From: an uncultured bacterium
GTDB taxonomy: Bacteria; Bacteroidota; Bacteroidia; Bacteroidales; Bacteroidaceae
Direction of reading: 5' to 3'
DNA: 64,000 bases
Assembly: GCA_905215345.1 (NCBI GenBank)
Contig: CAJMPR010000005.1
Coordinates: forward strand, 1-64,000
Below the pieces are notes generated by a model that was given only the letters and a program-made list of their open reading frames with translations, did not search any database and had not been told where the DNA came from. Shown in pieces: positions 46,588-55,002 of the stretch. Made by a program: the position numbers and the translations under genes. Every line of letters starts with the position of its first letter. Position 1 is the first letter of the stretch.

Positions 46588-48537
46588 ATGAAACCGTTTT
46601 TCCGTCGGTTATTGGGAGCGGCCGCAGTTGTGGCTGTCTTATATTCTTGTGCCAGTGTAGGACGTTTGGAAGGTGGTTCGATTGACGAGGCTCCTCCTCA
46701 TTTTGTCACAAGTTCTCCTTTGCCGGGCGCACTCCATAATACAAAGAAAAAAATATCAATCGAGTTTGATGAGTTTATCAAACTGGAAAAGGCGAATGAG
46801 AAAGTGGTCATTTCACCTCCCCAGATACAGCAACCGGAAATAAAGGCAAACGGAAAGAGGGTAGTTGTCAATTTGCAGGATACGTTGAAAACAGATATTA
46901 CTTATACGATAGACTTCGGAGATGCCATTCAGGACAATAATGAGGGAAATCCCTTACCAAGTTTTACTTATACTTTTTCTACCGGCGCTAACCTCGATTC
47001 GATGGCGATAGCCGGTACGTTGCTTGATGCTTCCAATCTGGAACCGGTAAAGGGCGTTTTGGTTGGTTTGCATGCCAATCTGGCTGATTCAGCGTTTGTT
47101 AAACTTCCTTTTGACCGTGTGGGACGTACTGATAGCCGGGGACAGTTCTCCATTCGTGGGGTAGCTCCGGGAAAGTATCGTATTTATGCTTTGCAGGATG
47201 CCGATCAGAACTTTATGTTTTCACAGCCTACCGAAGTGATTGCTTTTAATGACTCTATTATCATTCCTTCTATGGAAGAACGGGTGCGTCAGGATACGTT
47301 ATGGAAGGATTCTTTGACGATAGATACCATTGTTGAGCAGAAATATACGTATTTCTTGCCGGATGATGTGTTGTTGCGCAGTTTTAAAGAGAAATCTTTT
47401 TCCCAACGTCTGATGAAGACCGAACGTCTTACTCCGGAAAAATTCTCCTTCTATTTTACAGCTCCTGCCGATAGCCTGCCGTTATTGAAAGGGCTGAATT
47501 TTGATGAGCGGGATGCGTTTGTCGTGGAGCAGACTACCGGACGTAATGATACCATTCACTATTGGATCAAAGACTCTTTGCTTTATCAACAGGATACATT
47601 GAAAATGACTCTATCTTATTTGTATACTGATAGCTTGAAACAATTGTCTCCCCGGACAGATACGCTGAAACTGGTATCGAAGGTAAGCTTTAAGAAGCTG
47701 AAGGAGAAAGAACTGGAAGAAAAGGAGAAGGCCGAGAAAGAAAAGAAGAAGAAAAGGAAAAAAGGCGAAGATGAGCAGGAACCTATTCAGTTCTTATCGG
47801 TGGATGTTTATGCGCCATCGGCAATGGATGTCTACGATTATATAACATTGAGTTTTACGGAACCGATAGCGAGTATCAATGATACGGCTTTGCATATAAG
47901 ACAGAAGGTTGATACGGTATGGACAGAAATACCTTTTGACTTTGTGCGGGATTCGCTTGATTTGAAGCAGTATAATGTGTATGCTGATTGGAAGCCAGGT
48001 GAAAGTTATGTCTTTGATGTGGATTCGACAGCCTTTCATGGTTTATACGGGAAGTTTACCGACAAGATTAAGAAAGAATTTAAAGTGAAGAAACTGGATG
48101 AATACGGACAGGTTTTCTTCAATATTACCGGAGCTGATTCTGTGGCTTTCGTTGAATTGTTGGATGCCCAGGATAAGGTTGTCCGAACCGTGCCTGTCGT
48201 TGATGGAAGAGCTGATTTCTATTATTTGAATCCGGGTAAATACGGAGCTCGTCTTATAAACGATACAAATGGTAATGGCATATGGGATACTGGCAATTAT
48301 GCAAACAAACGTCAGCCGGAAATGGTTTATTACTATCCGCAGGTCTTGGAATTTAAGGCTAATTTTGATTTGATTCAGGATTGGGACGTAAATGCTAAGA
48401 CATTGGATAAGCAGAAGCCGGAAGAACTTAAAAAACAAAAACCAGATGAAGACAAGAAAAAGAACAATAAAAATAACCAGAATAATCGAAACAACAACAG
48501 TAGCAACCGCAACAGCGGTGTGGGACGCAGTTACTAA
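46588..48537 (+). CDS. Ig-like domain lipoprotein of unknown function
   Basis: 649 aa from ATG 46588 (MKPFFRRLLGAAAVVAVLYSC, lipobox LYSC). An SbsA-type Ig-like domain follows the Cys (about 35-140, with PPHFVTSSPLPGA and KKISIEFDEFIKLEKANEKVVISPP). Then comes a carboxypeptidase-regulatory-like domain (about 143-215, SRGQFSIRGVAPGKYRIYAL). A highly charged Lys/Glu segment lies at about 369-395. The C-terminus (about 610-649) is Asn/Lys low-complexity sequence. Such proteins are conserved in Bacteroidetes, probably at the cell envelope, but no function is known to me. Its 3' end overlaps the start region of the DUF3108 gene. Confidence 0.8.
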   Translation: MKPFFRRLLGAAAVVAVLYSCASVGRLEGGSIDEAPPHFVTSSPLPGALHNTKKKISIEFDEFIKLEKANEKVVISPPQIQQPEIKANGKRVVVNLQDTLKTDITYTIDFGDAIQDNNEGNPLPSFTYTFSTGANLDSMAIAGTLLDASNLEPVKGVLVGLHANLADSAFVKLPFDRVGRTDSRGQFSIRGVAPGKYRIYALQDADQNFMFSQPTEVIAFNDSIIIPSMEERVRQDTLWKDSLTIDTIVEQKYTYFLPDDVLLRSFKEKSFSQRLMKTERLTPEKFSFYFTAPADSLPLLKGLNFDERDAFVVEQTTGRNDTIHYWIKDSLLYQQDTLKMTLSYLYTDSLKQLSPRTDTLKLVSKVSFKKLKEKELEEKEKAEKEKKKKRKKGEDEQEPIQFLSVDVYAPSAMDVYDYITLSFTEPIASINDTALHIRQKVDTVWTEIPFDFVRDSLDLKQYNVYADWKPGESYVFDVDSTAFHGLYGKFTDKIKKEFKVKKLDEYGQVFFNITGADSVAFVELLDAQDKVVRTVPVVDGRADFYYLNPGKYGARLINDTNGNGIWDTGNYANKRQPEMVYYYPQVLEFKANFDLIQDWDVNAKTLDKQKPEELKKQKPDEDKKKNNKNNQNNRNNNSSNRNSGVGRSY

Positions 48538-49369
48538 GCGGAAACGGACATTGGGACTGTTTTTAATGGCAGTCTTTATGTGCTTGGGCAGTATTCAGTC
48601 CGCGCAGGCACAATGTACAGCTAAGAATGAGGCCTTTCAGTCCGGTGAACATGTTATGTACGATTTATATTTCAACTGGAAATTTATCTGGAAAAAAGTA
48701 GGGCTTGCGAGCTTGACGACTAATGCGACAACTTATCAATCCAAACCTGCATTCCGTTTTAATCTTCTCTCCGTAGGTAGCAAAAAGACTGATTTCTTCT
48801 TTAGAATGCGTGATACACTTACCTGTTATGTCAGTGACAAACTTGAACCACTTTATTTTCGTAAGGCAGCGGAAGAAGGAAAGCGCCATACGGTAGATGA
48901 GGCTTGGTTTTCATATAAGGATGGTGTGTCTTCCGTAAAGCAGAAGCGTACCTGGCATAATCCCGTTCGGGAGGCGCAAGAGATGGAGTATAGCGATAGC
49001 CGTTGCATCTTTGACATGTTGAGCATTTTGGCACAGGCCCGTTCTTATAACCCCAATGATTACAAAGTGGGCGAAAAGATACTTTTCCCTATGGCTACGG
49101 GACGTAGGGTAGAAGAACAAACCCTTATCTATCGCGGTAAGCAGGAGATAGAGGCGAATAACGATACCATTTACCGTTGTCTGGTATTCTCTTTTGTAGA
49201 ATATAAGAACGAGAAGGAAAAGGAGGTTATTACCTTTTTCGTTTCCGATGACAAGAATCACCTTCCCATACGTTTGGACATGTACCTGAACTTCGGCTCG
49301 GCAAAAGCCTTTCTTAAAAGCGTAAGAGGAAACCGTTATCCGATGACGTCGGTAGTGGGAAGAAAATAA
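48446..49369 (+). CDS. DUF3108 family exported protein
   Basis: The family part begins with a signal sequence (KRKRTLGLFLMAVFMCLGSIQSAQAQC) and continues with EHVMYDLYFNWKFIWKKVGLASL, typical of DUF3108, a periplasmic beta-rich family of unknown function. The start is uncertain. ATG 48446 gives 307 aa with a long basic leader and overlaps the upstream gene by 92 bp in another frame. GTG 48518 gives 283 aa with a normal signal peptide and a 20-bp overlap. I consider 48518 as likely as 48446. In either case it is coupled to the Ig-like lipoprotein gene. Confidence 0.78.
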   Translation: MKTRKRTIKITRIIETTTVATATAVWDAVTKRKRTLGLFLMAVFMCLGSIQSAQAQCTAKNEAFQSGEHVMYDLYFNWKFIWKKVGLASLTTNATTYQSKPAFRFNLLSVGSKKTDFFFRMRDTLTCYVSDKLEPLYFRKAAEEGKRHTVDEAWFSYKDGVSSVKQKRTWHNPVREAQEMEYSDSRCIFDMLSILAQARSYNPNDYKVGEKILFPMATGRRVEEQTLIYRGKQEIEANNDTIYRCLVFSFVEYKNEKEKEVITFFVSDDKNHLPIRLDMYLNFGSAKAFLKSVRGNRYPMTSVVGRK

Positions 49370-49392
49370 GATGAGGTATGAAGTGTGAAACT

Positions 49393-49797
49393 TTATATTT
49401 TAAACGGTAATACGTCCCCTTTTCTGAATACGCTGGACTCGAATGTTGCAATCAAGTCCCCTTTCTGGTTCGTAATATCGATTTGATAATACCCGGTAGT
49501 GCGACCTATGTAGCGTTCGCGGGCTTCGGCATATAAAGTGTCGCCCGGGCCGCTGCTACGCAGAAATGTGATATTGGAAGAGAGTGATAATGCCAGAGCG
49601 CCGTGTGAATTGGCGGCTGCCGCAAGAGCAAGGTCTGCAAGCGTAAAGAGTGCTCCACCCTGTGTACGGTGTCCGGCATTAAGATGCTCTTCTGTGATAG
49701 TCAGGCTTGCCTTGCTATATCCTTCTTTTACTTCCATCAATACTACGCCGACTTTACCGGCAAAATGATCGTTCTTGAAAAACTCTTGTGGGGTCAT
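49393..49797 (-). CDS. PaaI-family hotdog thioesterase
   Basis: 134 aa single hotdog domain, with the family helix HLNAGHRTQGGALFTLADLALAAAAN. The usual HGG before the helix is QGG here, while the helix Asp (in LAD) is kept. The C-terminal strands GDTLYAEARERYIGRTTGYYQIDI fit acyl-CoA thioesterases of the PaaI/YdiI type. The substrate is unknown. It is convergent with the DUF3108 gene and divergent from the GH88 gene, with a TACATTTG -7 box at 49861-49868. Confidence 0.88.
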   Translation of the reverse strand: MTPQEFFKNDHFAGKVGVVLMEVKEGYSKASLTITEEHLNAGHRTQGGALFTLADLALAAAANSHGALALSLSSNITFLRSSGPGDTLYAEARERYIGRTTGYYQIDITNQKGDLIATFESSVFRKGDVLPFKI

Positions 49798-49860
49798 ATT
49801 ATGAGTGATTAATTGTTAGCGATTAATGATTTGTATGTGTGAAAACGGTATTTTCGGACG

Positions 49861-49931
49861 CAAATGTAACAATTTTACCCATTAATTGGATTATTTGGGT
49901 GGGTCATTTCCGTTTAAGTGCCCTACTTTTG
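49861..49931. promoter_or_regulatory. Divergent -7 boxes for thioesterase and GH88 genes
   Basis: TACATTTG (minus, 49861-49868) serves the thioesterase. TACTTTTG (plus, 49924-49931) serves GH88 and lies 39 bp before ATG 49970. TTTG at 49894-49897 is 26 bp upstream of the latter, longer than usual. Confidence 0.5.
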
Positions 49932-49969
49932 CCATTGAAAAATTGTACAACATAAATAAATCCTCTATT

Positions 49970-51169
49970 ATGAAAACAACTCTCACTACGTTGGGTATTT
50001 CCCTTCTCGTTTTGGCAGGTTGCGCAGGACAGAAACAAGCTGACAGCAACTTTATCCAGGAAAATATTGATAATGCAGTGGCACAACACACAATCCAGAC
50101 GGACATTATCGAAAAATCAGGCAAAATTCTTAATCCGCGTACCATCAATGAGGACGGCAGTATTCGCTATATACCCATTGATGATTGGTGTTCGGGCTTC
50201 TTCCCCGGTAATATCTGGTATACCTATGAGTTGACGGGCGACAAGAAATGGTTGCCATTGGCTGAGAAATATACCGAAGCATTGGATTCTGTGCAATATC
50301 TTACCTGGCATCATGATGTAGGGTTTATGATTGGTTCCAGTTACCTTAACGGCTATCGCTTCGCTAATAAAGAAGAATATAAGCCGGTTATCATACAGAC
50401 AGCAAAATCCTTGTCTACTCGTTTCCGTCCGGCTGCCGGAGTACTTCAGTCATGGGATGCCGACAAAGGCTGGCAGGCAGAACGCGGATGGAAATGTCCG
50501 GTTATCATTGATAATATGATGAATCTTGAACTTTTGTTTGAAGCTTCTAAGCTTTCCGGTGACTCTATATATTACAATATAGCAAAGAAACATGCTGATA
50601 CGACGATGGCTAACCACTTCCGTGCGGATAACAGTTGTTATCATGTAGTAGATTATGATCCCGAAACCGGTGAAGTTCGTAAAAAACAGACTGCACAAGG
50701 TTATGCTGATGAATCGGCTTGGGCTCGTGGACAGGCTTGGGCTTTGTACGGTTATACCATGTGCTACCGTTATACCCAAGATGCTAAATATCTGGAGCAA
50801 GCAGAAAAAATCTATGATTTCATCTTTAACAATAAGAATCTTCCAGAAGACTTGGTACCGTATTGGGACTATAATGCTCCCAACATTCCGAATGAGCCTC
50901 GTGATGCTTCTTCCGCTTCTTGTACTGCATCTGCTCTTTACGAGTTGAGTACTTATATTCCCGGCAAAGGATATAAGGAAAAGGCAGACCAGATTATGGA
51001 AAGCCTGGGTTCTCCTGCTTACCGTGCTAAAGTAGGTACTAACGGAAACTTCATCCTGATGCATTCCGTAGGCAGTATTCCTCACGGTGCGGAGATTGAT
51101 GTTCCTTTAAACTATGCCGATTATTATTTCCTGGAAGCTTTGATGCGTAAAAGAGATTTGGAAAAATGA
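49970..51169 (+). CDS. GH88 unsaturated glucuronyl hydrolase
   Basis: 399 aa from ATG 49970 (MKTTLTTLGISLLVLAGC, lipobox LAGC); 28 upstream in-frame codons span the promoter and are excluded. The (alpha/alpha)6 barrel has DWCSGFFPG at 72-80, Asp116 in HHDVGF and Asp181 in IIDNMMNLE, matching the two conserved acidic residues of the family. The C-terminal HGAEIDVPLNYADYYFLEAL is also typical. It hydrates the C4-C5 double bond of unsaturated uronic acid to release the aglycone sugar, here probably GalNAc or GlcNAc. The stop overlaps the sulfatase start by 4 bp (ATGA). Confidence 0.95.
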   Translation: MKTTLTTLGISLLVLAGCAGQKQADSNFIQENIDNAVAQHTIQTDIIEKSGKILNPRTINEDGSIRYIPIDDWCSGFFPGNIWYTYELTGDKKWLPLAEKYTEALDSVQYLTWHHDVGFMIGSSYLNGYRFANKEEYKPVIIQTAKSLSTRFRPAAGVLQSWDADKGWQAERGWKCPVIIDNMMNLELLFEASKLSGDSIYYNIAKKHADTTMANHFRADNSCYHVVDYDPETGEVRKKQTAQGYADESAWARGQAWALYGYTMCYRYTQDAKYLEQAEKIYDFIFNNKNLPEDLVPYWDYNAPNIPNEPRDASSASCTASALYELSTYIPGKGYKEKADQIMESLGSPAYRAKVGTNGNFILMHSVGSIPHGAEIDVPLNYADYYFLEALMRKRDLEK

Positions 51170-52710
51170 GAAATCAGATAAATATATTGTTAGGTGGTTT
51201 GGGTTTGTTCACTTTGCAGGGCTGTAAGGCCCCGCAGGTGCAACAAGCCCAACAACCCAATGTAATTTATGTCTTTCCTGACCAGTATCGTAATCAGGCC
51301 ATGGAGTTTTGGGGACAGGAAGGTTTTCGTGAAAAAGTGAACTTCCGGAACGATCCGGTACATACTCCCCGTTTGAATGATTTTGCCAGAGAATCTTTGG
51401 TTTTGACTTCTGCCATGAGTAACTGTCCGTTGAGTAGTCCTCATCGTGGTTCGTTGCTGACGGGAATGTACCCTAATAAAAGTGGAGTGCCTTTGAATTG
51501 TAATTCCAACCGTCCTATCAGTTCTTTGCGCGAAGATGTGGACTGTGTGAGCGATGTATTCAGCAATGCAGGATATGATTGTGCTTACTTCGGTAAGTTG
51601 CATGCCGATTTCCCGACTCCTAACGATCCGGAACATCCGGGACGATATGTAGAAGACCGCATACCGGCATGGGATGCTTATACGCCTAAAGAACGCCGTC
51701 ACGGATTTAATTACTGGTATTCATACGGAACATTCGACGAACATAAGAATCCGCATTATTGGGATACGGAAGGTAAACGCCACGACCCGCATGAATGGTC
51801 GCCGTTGCATGAGTCGGGTAAAGTGGTTTCTTATCTGAAGAACGAGGGGAACGTACGTGATACGAAGAAACCGTTTTTTATCATGGTCGGTATGAATCCA
51901 CCTCATAGCCCTTACCGTTCTTTGGACGACTGCATGGAACAGGATTTTGATTTATATAAAGATCAGCCGCTGGATAGTTTGCTCATTCGTCCGAATGCCG
52001 ATTGCAAGATGGACAAGGCAGAAAGCGCACGTTATTATTTCGCTTCTGTTACAGGAGTTGACCGTGCTTTCGGACAGATACTCGATGCGCTGAAAGAACT
52101 TGGCATAGATAAGAATACGATTGTTGTTTTTGCTTCCGACCATGGTGAAACGATGTGTAGCCAACGTACGGATGATCCTAAGAACTCACCGTATGCGGAG
52201 TCCATGAACGTACCTTTTATCGTTCGGTTCCCGGGAAAGATTCAACCGCATGTGGATGATCTGATGTTGTCTTCTCCAGATATTATGCCTACCTTGTTGG
52301 GTTTGGCGGGGTTGTCCGATTCTATCCCGGGAGAAGTACAAGGGCGTAATTATGCACCGCTTTTCATCGATGAAAAGGCAAATATTGTACGTCCCGCAGG
52401 TGCACTCTATATTCAGAACTTGGATGGGGAAAAGGATGCTGACGGTAAAGTATGTTCTTACTTCCCTTCATCACGCGGATTTAAGACAGCTCGTTATACT
52501 TTGGCGCTTTATATAGATCGTGCCAACCACAAACTTGTGAAGAGCTTGTTGTTCGATGACGAGAAAGACCCTTATCAGATGAATAATCTTCCGTTGGAAG
52601 AGAATAAGGGAATAGTGGAAGAGTTGTGTGCCGAGATGGGGAAAGTATTGAAAGAGATAGACGACCCCTGGTATAAGGAACACATCTTGTCCGACATGAT
52701 ACCTTATTAA
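51166..52710 (+). CDS. Ser-type S1-family sulfatase coupled to GH88
   Basis: 514 aa lipoprotein (lipobox LQGC, Cys20). The formylglycine signature is S90-S-P-H-R94 in CPLSSPHRGSLLTG. The first metal motif is VFPDQYR rather than the common ADD, and VFASDHGETM carries the later metal Asp and His. Ser-type sulfatases need an anaerobic maturase, absent from the window. The 4-bp overlap with GH88 means the two act together on unsaturated disaccharides. From this pairing the substrate is probably chondroitin/dermatan disaccharide sulfate, but position specificity is open. Confidence 0.92.
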   Translation: MRNQINILLGGLGLFTLQGCKAPQVQQAQQPNVIYVFPDQYRNQAMEFWGQEGFREKVNFRNDPVHTPRLNDFARESLVLTSAMSNCPLSSPHRGSLLTGMYPNKSGVPLNCNSNRPISSLREDVDCVSDVFSNAGYDCAYFGKLHADFPTPNDPEHPGRYVEDRIPAWDAYTPKERRHGFNYWYSYGTFDEHKNPHYWDTEGKRHDPHEWSPLHESGKVVSYLKNEGNVRDTKKPFFIMVGMNPPHSPYRSLDDCMEQDFDLYKDQPLDSLLIRPNADCKMDKAESARYYFASVTGVDRAFGQILDALKELGIDKNTIVVFASDHGETMCSQRTDDPKNSPYAESMNVPFIVRFPGKIQPHVDDLMLSSPDIMPTLLGLAGLSDSIPGEVQGRNYAPLFIDEKANIVRPAGALYIQNLDGEKDADGKVCSYFPSSRGFKTARYTLALYIDRANHKLVKSLLFDDEKDPYQMNNLPLEENKGIVEELCAEMGKVLKEIDDPWYKEHILSDMIPY

Positions 52711-52759
52711 ATAACTATAACTGTTGTATACTCAAAAACTCATTATTGAGTTGTAGAGT

Positions 52760-52791
52760 AAAAAGGCGTTTCTGTGAAGAAGCGCCTTTTT
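52760..52791 (+). terminator. Intrinsic terminator of the GH88-sulfatase operon
   Basis: A 14-bp stem with one G-T pair (52760-52773 with 52778-52791) and GTGA loop; the 3' arm ends in TTTTTG. It also shows that a longer in-frame start of the next gene at 52746 is wrong. Confidence 0.88.
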
Positions 52792-52880
52792 GTTTACCCT
52801 TCAGGGGAGTGAGGGGTATGAACTATTGGTGTGCTGAATTGTTTAAGTCTTTTCATAATCATGTAAATCCCTACGGAAAG

Positions 52881-54911
52881 ATGAAATATAAACTATTAAT
52901 CTGCCTACTGCTTATTCCATTGTTACTTGGGGCGCAAGAGCGTCCCAAAGTGGCCGTTGTATTAAGTGGTGGCGGTGCTAAAGGAACAGCGCATATAGGC
53001 GCTTTGAAAGTGATAGAAAAAGCGGGTATTCCTATTGATTATGTAGTAGGGACCAGTATGGGAGCTATTGTAGGCGGATTGTATGCCATCGGATATACTC
53101 CACAACAACTGGATAGTATGGTAAACGCCCAGAACTGGAAATTCGTATTGTCGGATGCCCCTAATCCCGCAGATGTATTGCTGGATGACCGGTTAAGGTC
53201 GGAACGCTATGTTCTTTCCATTCCTTTTTCTTTTAAATCTTCCGATATTACGGATGCGGGTATCATTAAGGGAAAAAATATAGCCCGGTTGTTCTCAACA
53301 CTGACGGATGGTTATCAGGATTCCGTCAGCTTCAATCGACTGCCTATTCCCTTTGCTTGTGTCTCAGAGAATCTTGTAAATGGGGGAGAAGTAGTATTCC
53401 ATAATGGAATACTGGCAACGGCCATGCGTTCAAGCATGTCTATCCCGGGAGTCTTTGCACCCGTGTATCTGAACGGCATGGTATTGGTAGACGGTGGAAT
53501 GGTGAACAACTATCCGGTGGATGTGGCGCTCAAGATGGGAGCTGACCTTATCATTGGAGTGGATGTACAAAGCCCTTTACTGGATGCTTCAGAGTTGAAA
53601 TCCGTGAAAGATATTTTCGGGCAAATCATCAATTTGCAGGGAGAGAAGAAATATCAGGAGAATCTGCTGAAAACCAATGTGCATATTAAGGTAGATGTTT
53701 CCGGTTATTCAGCAGCGAGCTTTACTAAGGAAGCTATCGATACATTGATTGTGAGGGGAGAACAAGCGGCTTTGGCAGATTGGGATAAACTGCTTGCCCT
53801 GAAGAAGCAGATGGGACTTGTGGCAGATTACCAGCCTCATCGTCCGGGTCCTTTCCCAATACCTGATGCTTCGGAAAGGAAGAAAATTCCTGTTGACCCG
53901 CAGATTGCGGTTTCTGCTTCAAGGGAGAATAAGTTGAACGTCGGTTTCCGCTTTGATACCGAAGAATTGGCTGCATTGCAGGTAAATACCGATTTCTATC
54001 TGGGCAAACAAAAGGAGTCTCAAATCAGCCTTACGGCACGTCTTGGTAAACGTACCATGGCGAGGATAGGATATAATTACCAGTGGGGTACAGGTTGGCA
54101 GACGGGGATTAATTACCAGTTCGATTATAAAGATATCAATATCTATAACGAAGGAAAGCGGACACTTGACCTGACTTTTACCCATCAACAGTTCCAGGCG
54201 GGGGTAGCAAAGGATTGGCATAAAGTACAGGTGAGTGCCGGAATTGCTTTTGAGCATTACAATTATCATGACTTGTTGTCACTTGAACCGGTGGATGGCG
54301 TGATGTTCAGAAATGAATCCCTGTTCAGCTATTTTGCCGGACTGGTGTTTAATAACCTGAACGGAAGGAGTGTTCCCACCAAAGGAATGTCTTGGGCGGT
54401 AAACTACAATTTATATACCGACAACTTATTCCAATATAAGGATAATAACCCTATTTCAGCATTATCTGCCCATTGGATGGGGTGTTTTACTCCATTGAAG
54501 AATTTTACGGTTATCCCATCCATTGATGGGCGTGTCTTGGCGGGTAACAGTGATAATACTTTTGCGGTAACCAATATGCTGGGCGGAAGTATCCCCGGAC
54601 GCTATATGCCCCAACAAATTCCGTTTGCGGGTATTAATCGTGCTGAACTGGCATCGGGAACATTGATTGTTGCCGGTTTAAAGTTACGTCAACGTCTTTT
54701 CAAGAATCAATATGTGTTAGTGACGGGTAATTACGGGCGCAGTTTCGATAAACTGCATGAACTGTTCGAGTCTACACATTCGTATGATTTGGTGGGAGTA
54801 GGTATCGGTTACATGTACAACAGTTTCCTGGGGCCGATAGAAATACAGTTGAATTGGTCTAACCAGACGAAGAAAGTGGGGTGGTATGCCGGGTTGGGAT
54901 TTGTATTCTAA
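52881..54911 (+). CDS. Patatin-like phospholipase with C-terminal BamA/Omp85-type beta-barrel
   Basis: 676 aa from ATG 52881 (MKYKLLICLLLIPLLLGAQ); the longer frame begins inside the upstream terminator. The patatin domain (about 21-215) has the oxyanion motif GGGAKG (30-35), nucleophile Ser59 in GTSMG and the catalytic Asp204 in DGG. A linker or POTRA-like segment follows at about 290-345. The rest is a beta-barrel of the surface-antigen/Omp85 family ending in a Phe-terminated strand (WYAGLGFVF). The architecture is like type Vd (PlpD) autotransporters, so the lipase domain may reach the cell surface. Substrate is unknown, with phospholipids likely. Confidence 0.9.
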   Translation: MKYKLLICLLLIPLLLGAQERPKVAVVLSGGGAKGTAHIGALKVIEKAGIPIDYVVGTSMGAIVGGLYAIGYTPQQLDSMVNAQNWKFVLSDAPNPADVLLDDRLRSERYVLSIPFSFKSSDITDAGIIKGKNIARLFSTLTDGYQDSVSFNRLPIPFACVSENLVNGGEVVFHNGILATAMRSSMSIPGVFAPVYLNGMVLVDGGMVNNYPVDVALKMGADLIIGVDVQSPLLDASELKSVKDIFGQIINLQGEKKYQENLLKTNVHIKVDVSGYSAASFTKEAIDTLIVRGEQAALADWDKLLALKKQMGLVADYQPHRPGPFPIPDASERKKIPVDPQIAVSASRENKLNVGFRFDTEELAALQVNTDFYLGKQKESQISLTARLGKRTMARIGYNYQWGTGWQTGINYQFDYKDINIYNEGKRTLDLTFTHQQFQAGVAKDWHKVQVSAGIAFEHYNYHDLLSLEPVDGVMFRNESLFSYFAGLVFNNLNGRSVPTKGMSWAVNYNLYTDNLFQYKDNNPISALSAHWMGCFTPLKNFTVIPSIDGRVLAGNSDNTFAVTNMLGGSIPGRYMPQQIPFAGINRAELASGTLIVAGLKLRQRLFKNQYVLVTGNYGRSFDKLHELFESTHSYDLVGVGIGYMYNSFLGPIEIQLNWSNQTKKVGWYAGLGFVF

Positions 54912-54920
54912 ACCATAAAT

Positions 54921-54981
54921 AAGGCACGGACTATACCGATTAACACGGAAATTGATTAAAAATCCGTGTAATCCGTGCCTT
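54921..54981. terminator. Bidirectional terminator between patatin and cysS genes
   Basis: AAGGCACGGA (54921-54930) pairs with TCCGTGCCTT (54972-54981), and an inner ACACGGA (54943-54949) pairs with TCCGTGT (54963-54969). It serves two converging genes. Confidence 0.75.
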
Positions 54982-55002
54982 ATCTATAAAATGTCTTTCA
55001 AT

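Noticed and set aside
52746..52880. N-terminal extension of the patatin gene
   Set aside because: It runs through the terminator hairpin of the sulfatase operon and lacks a signal peptide; ATG 52881 begins a normal one.
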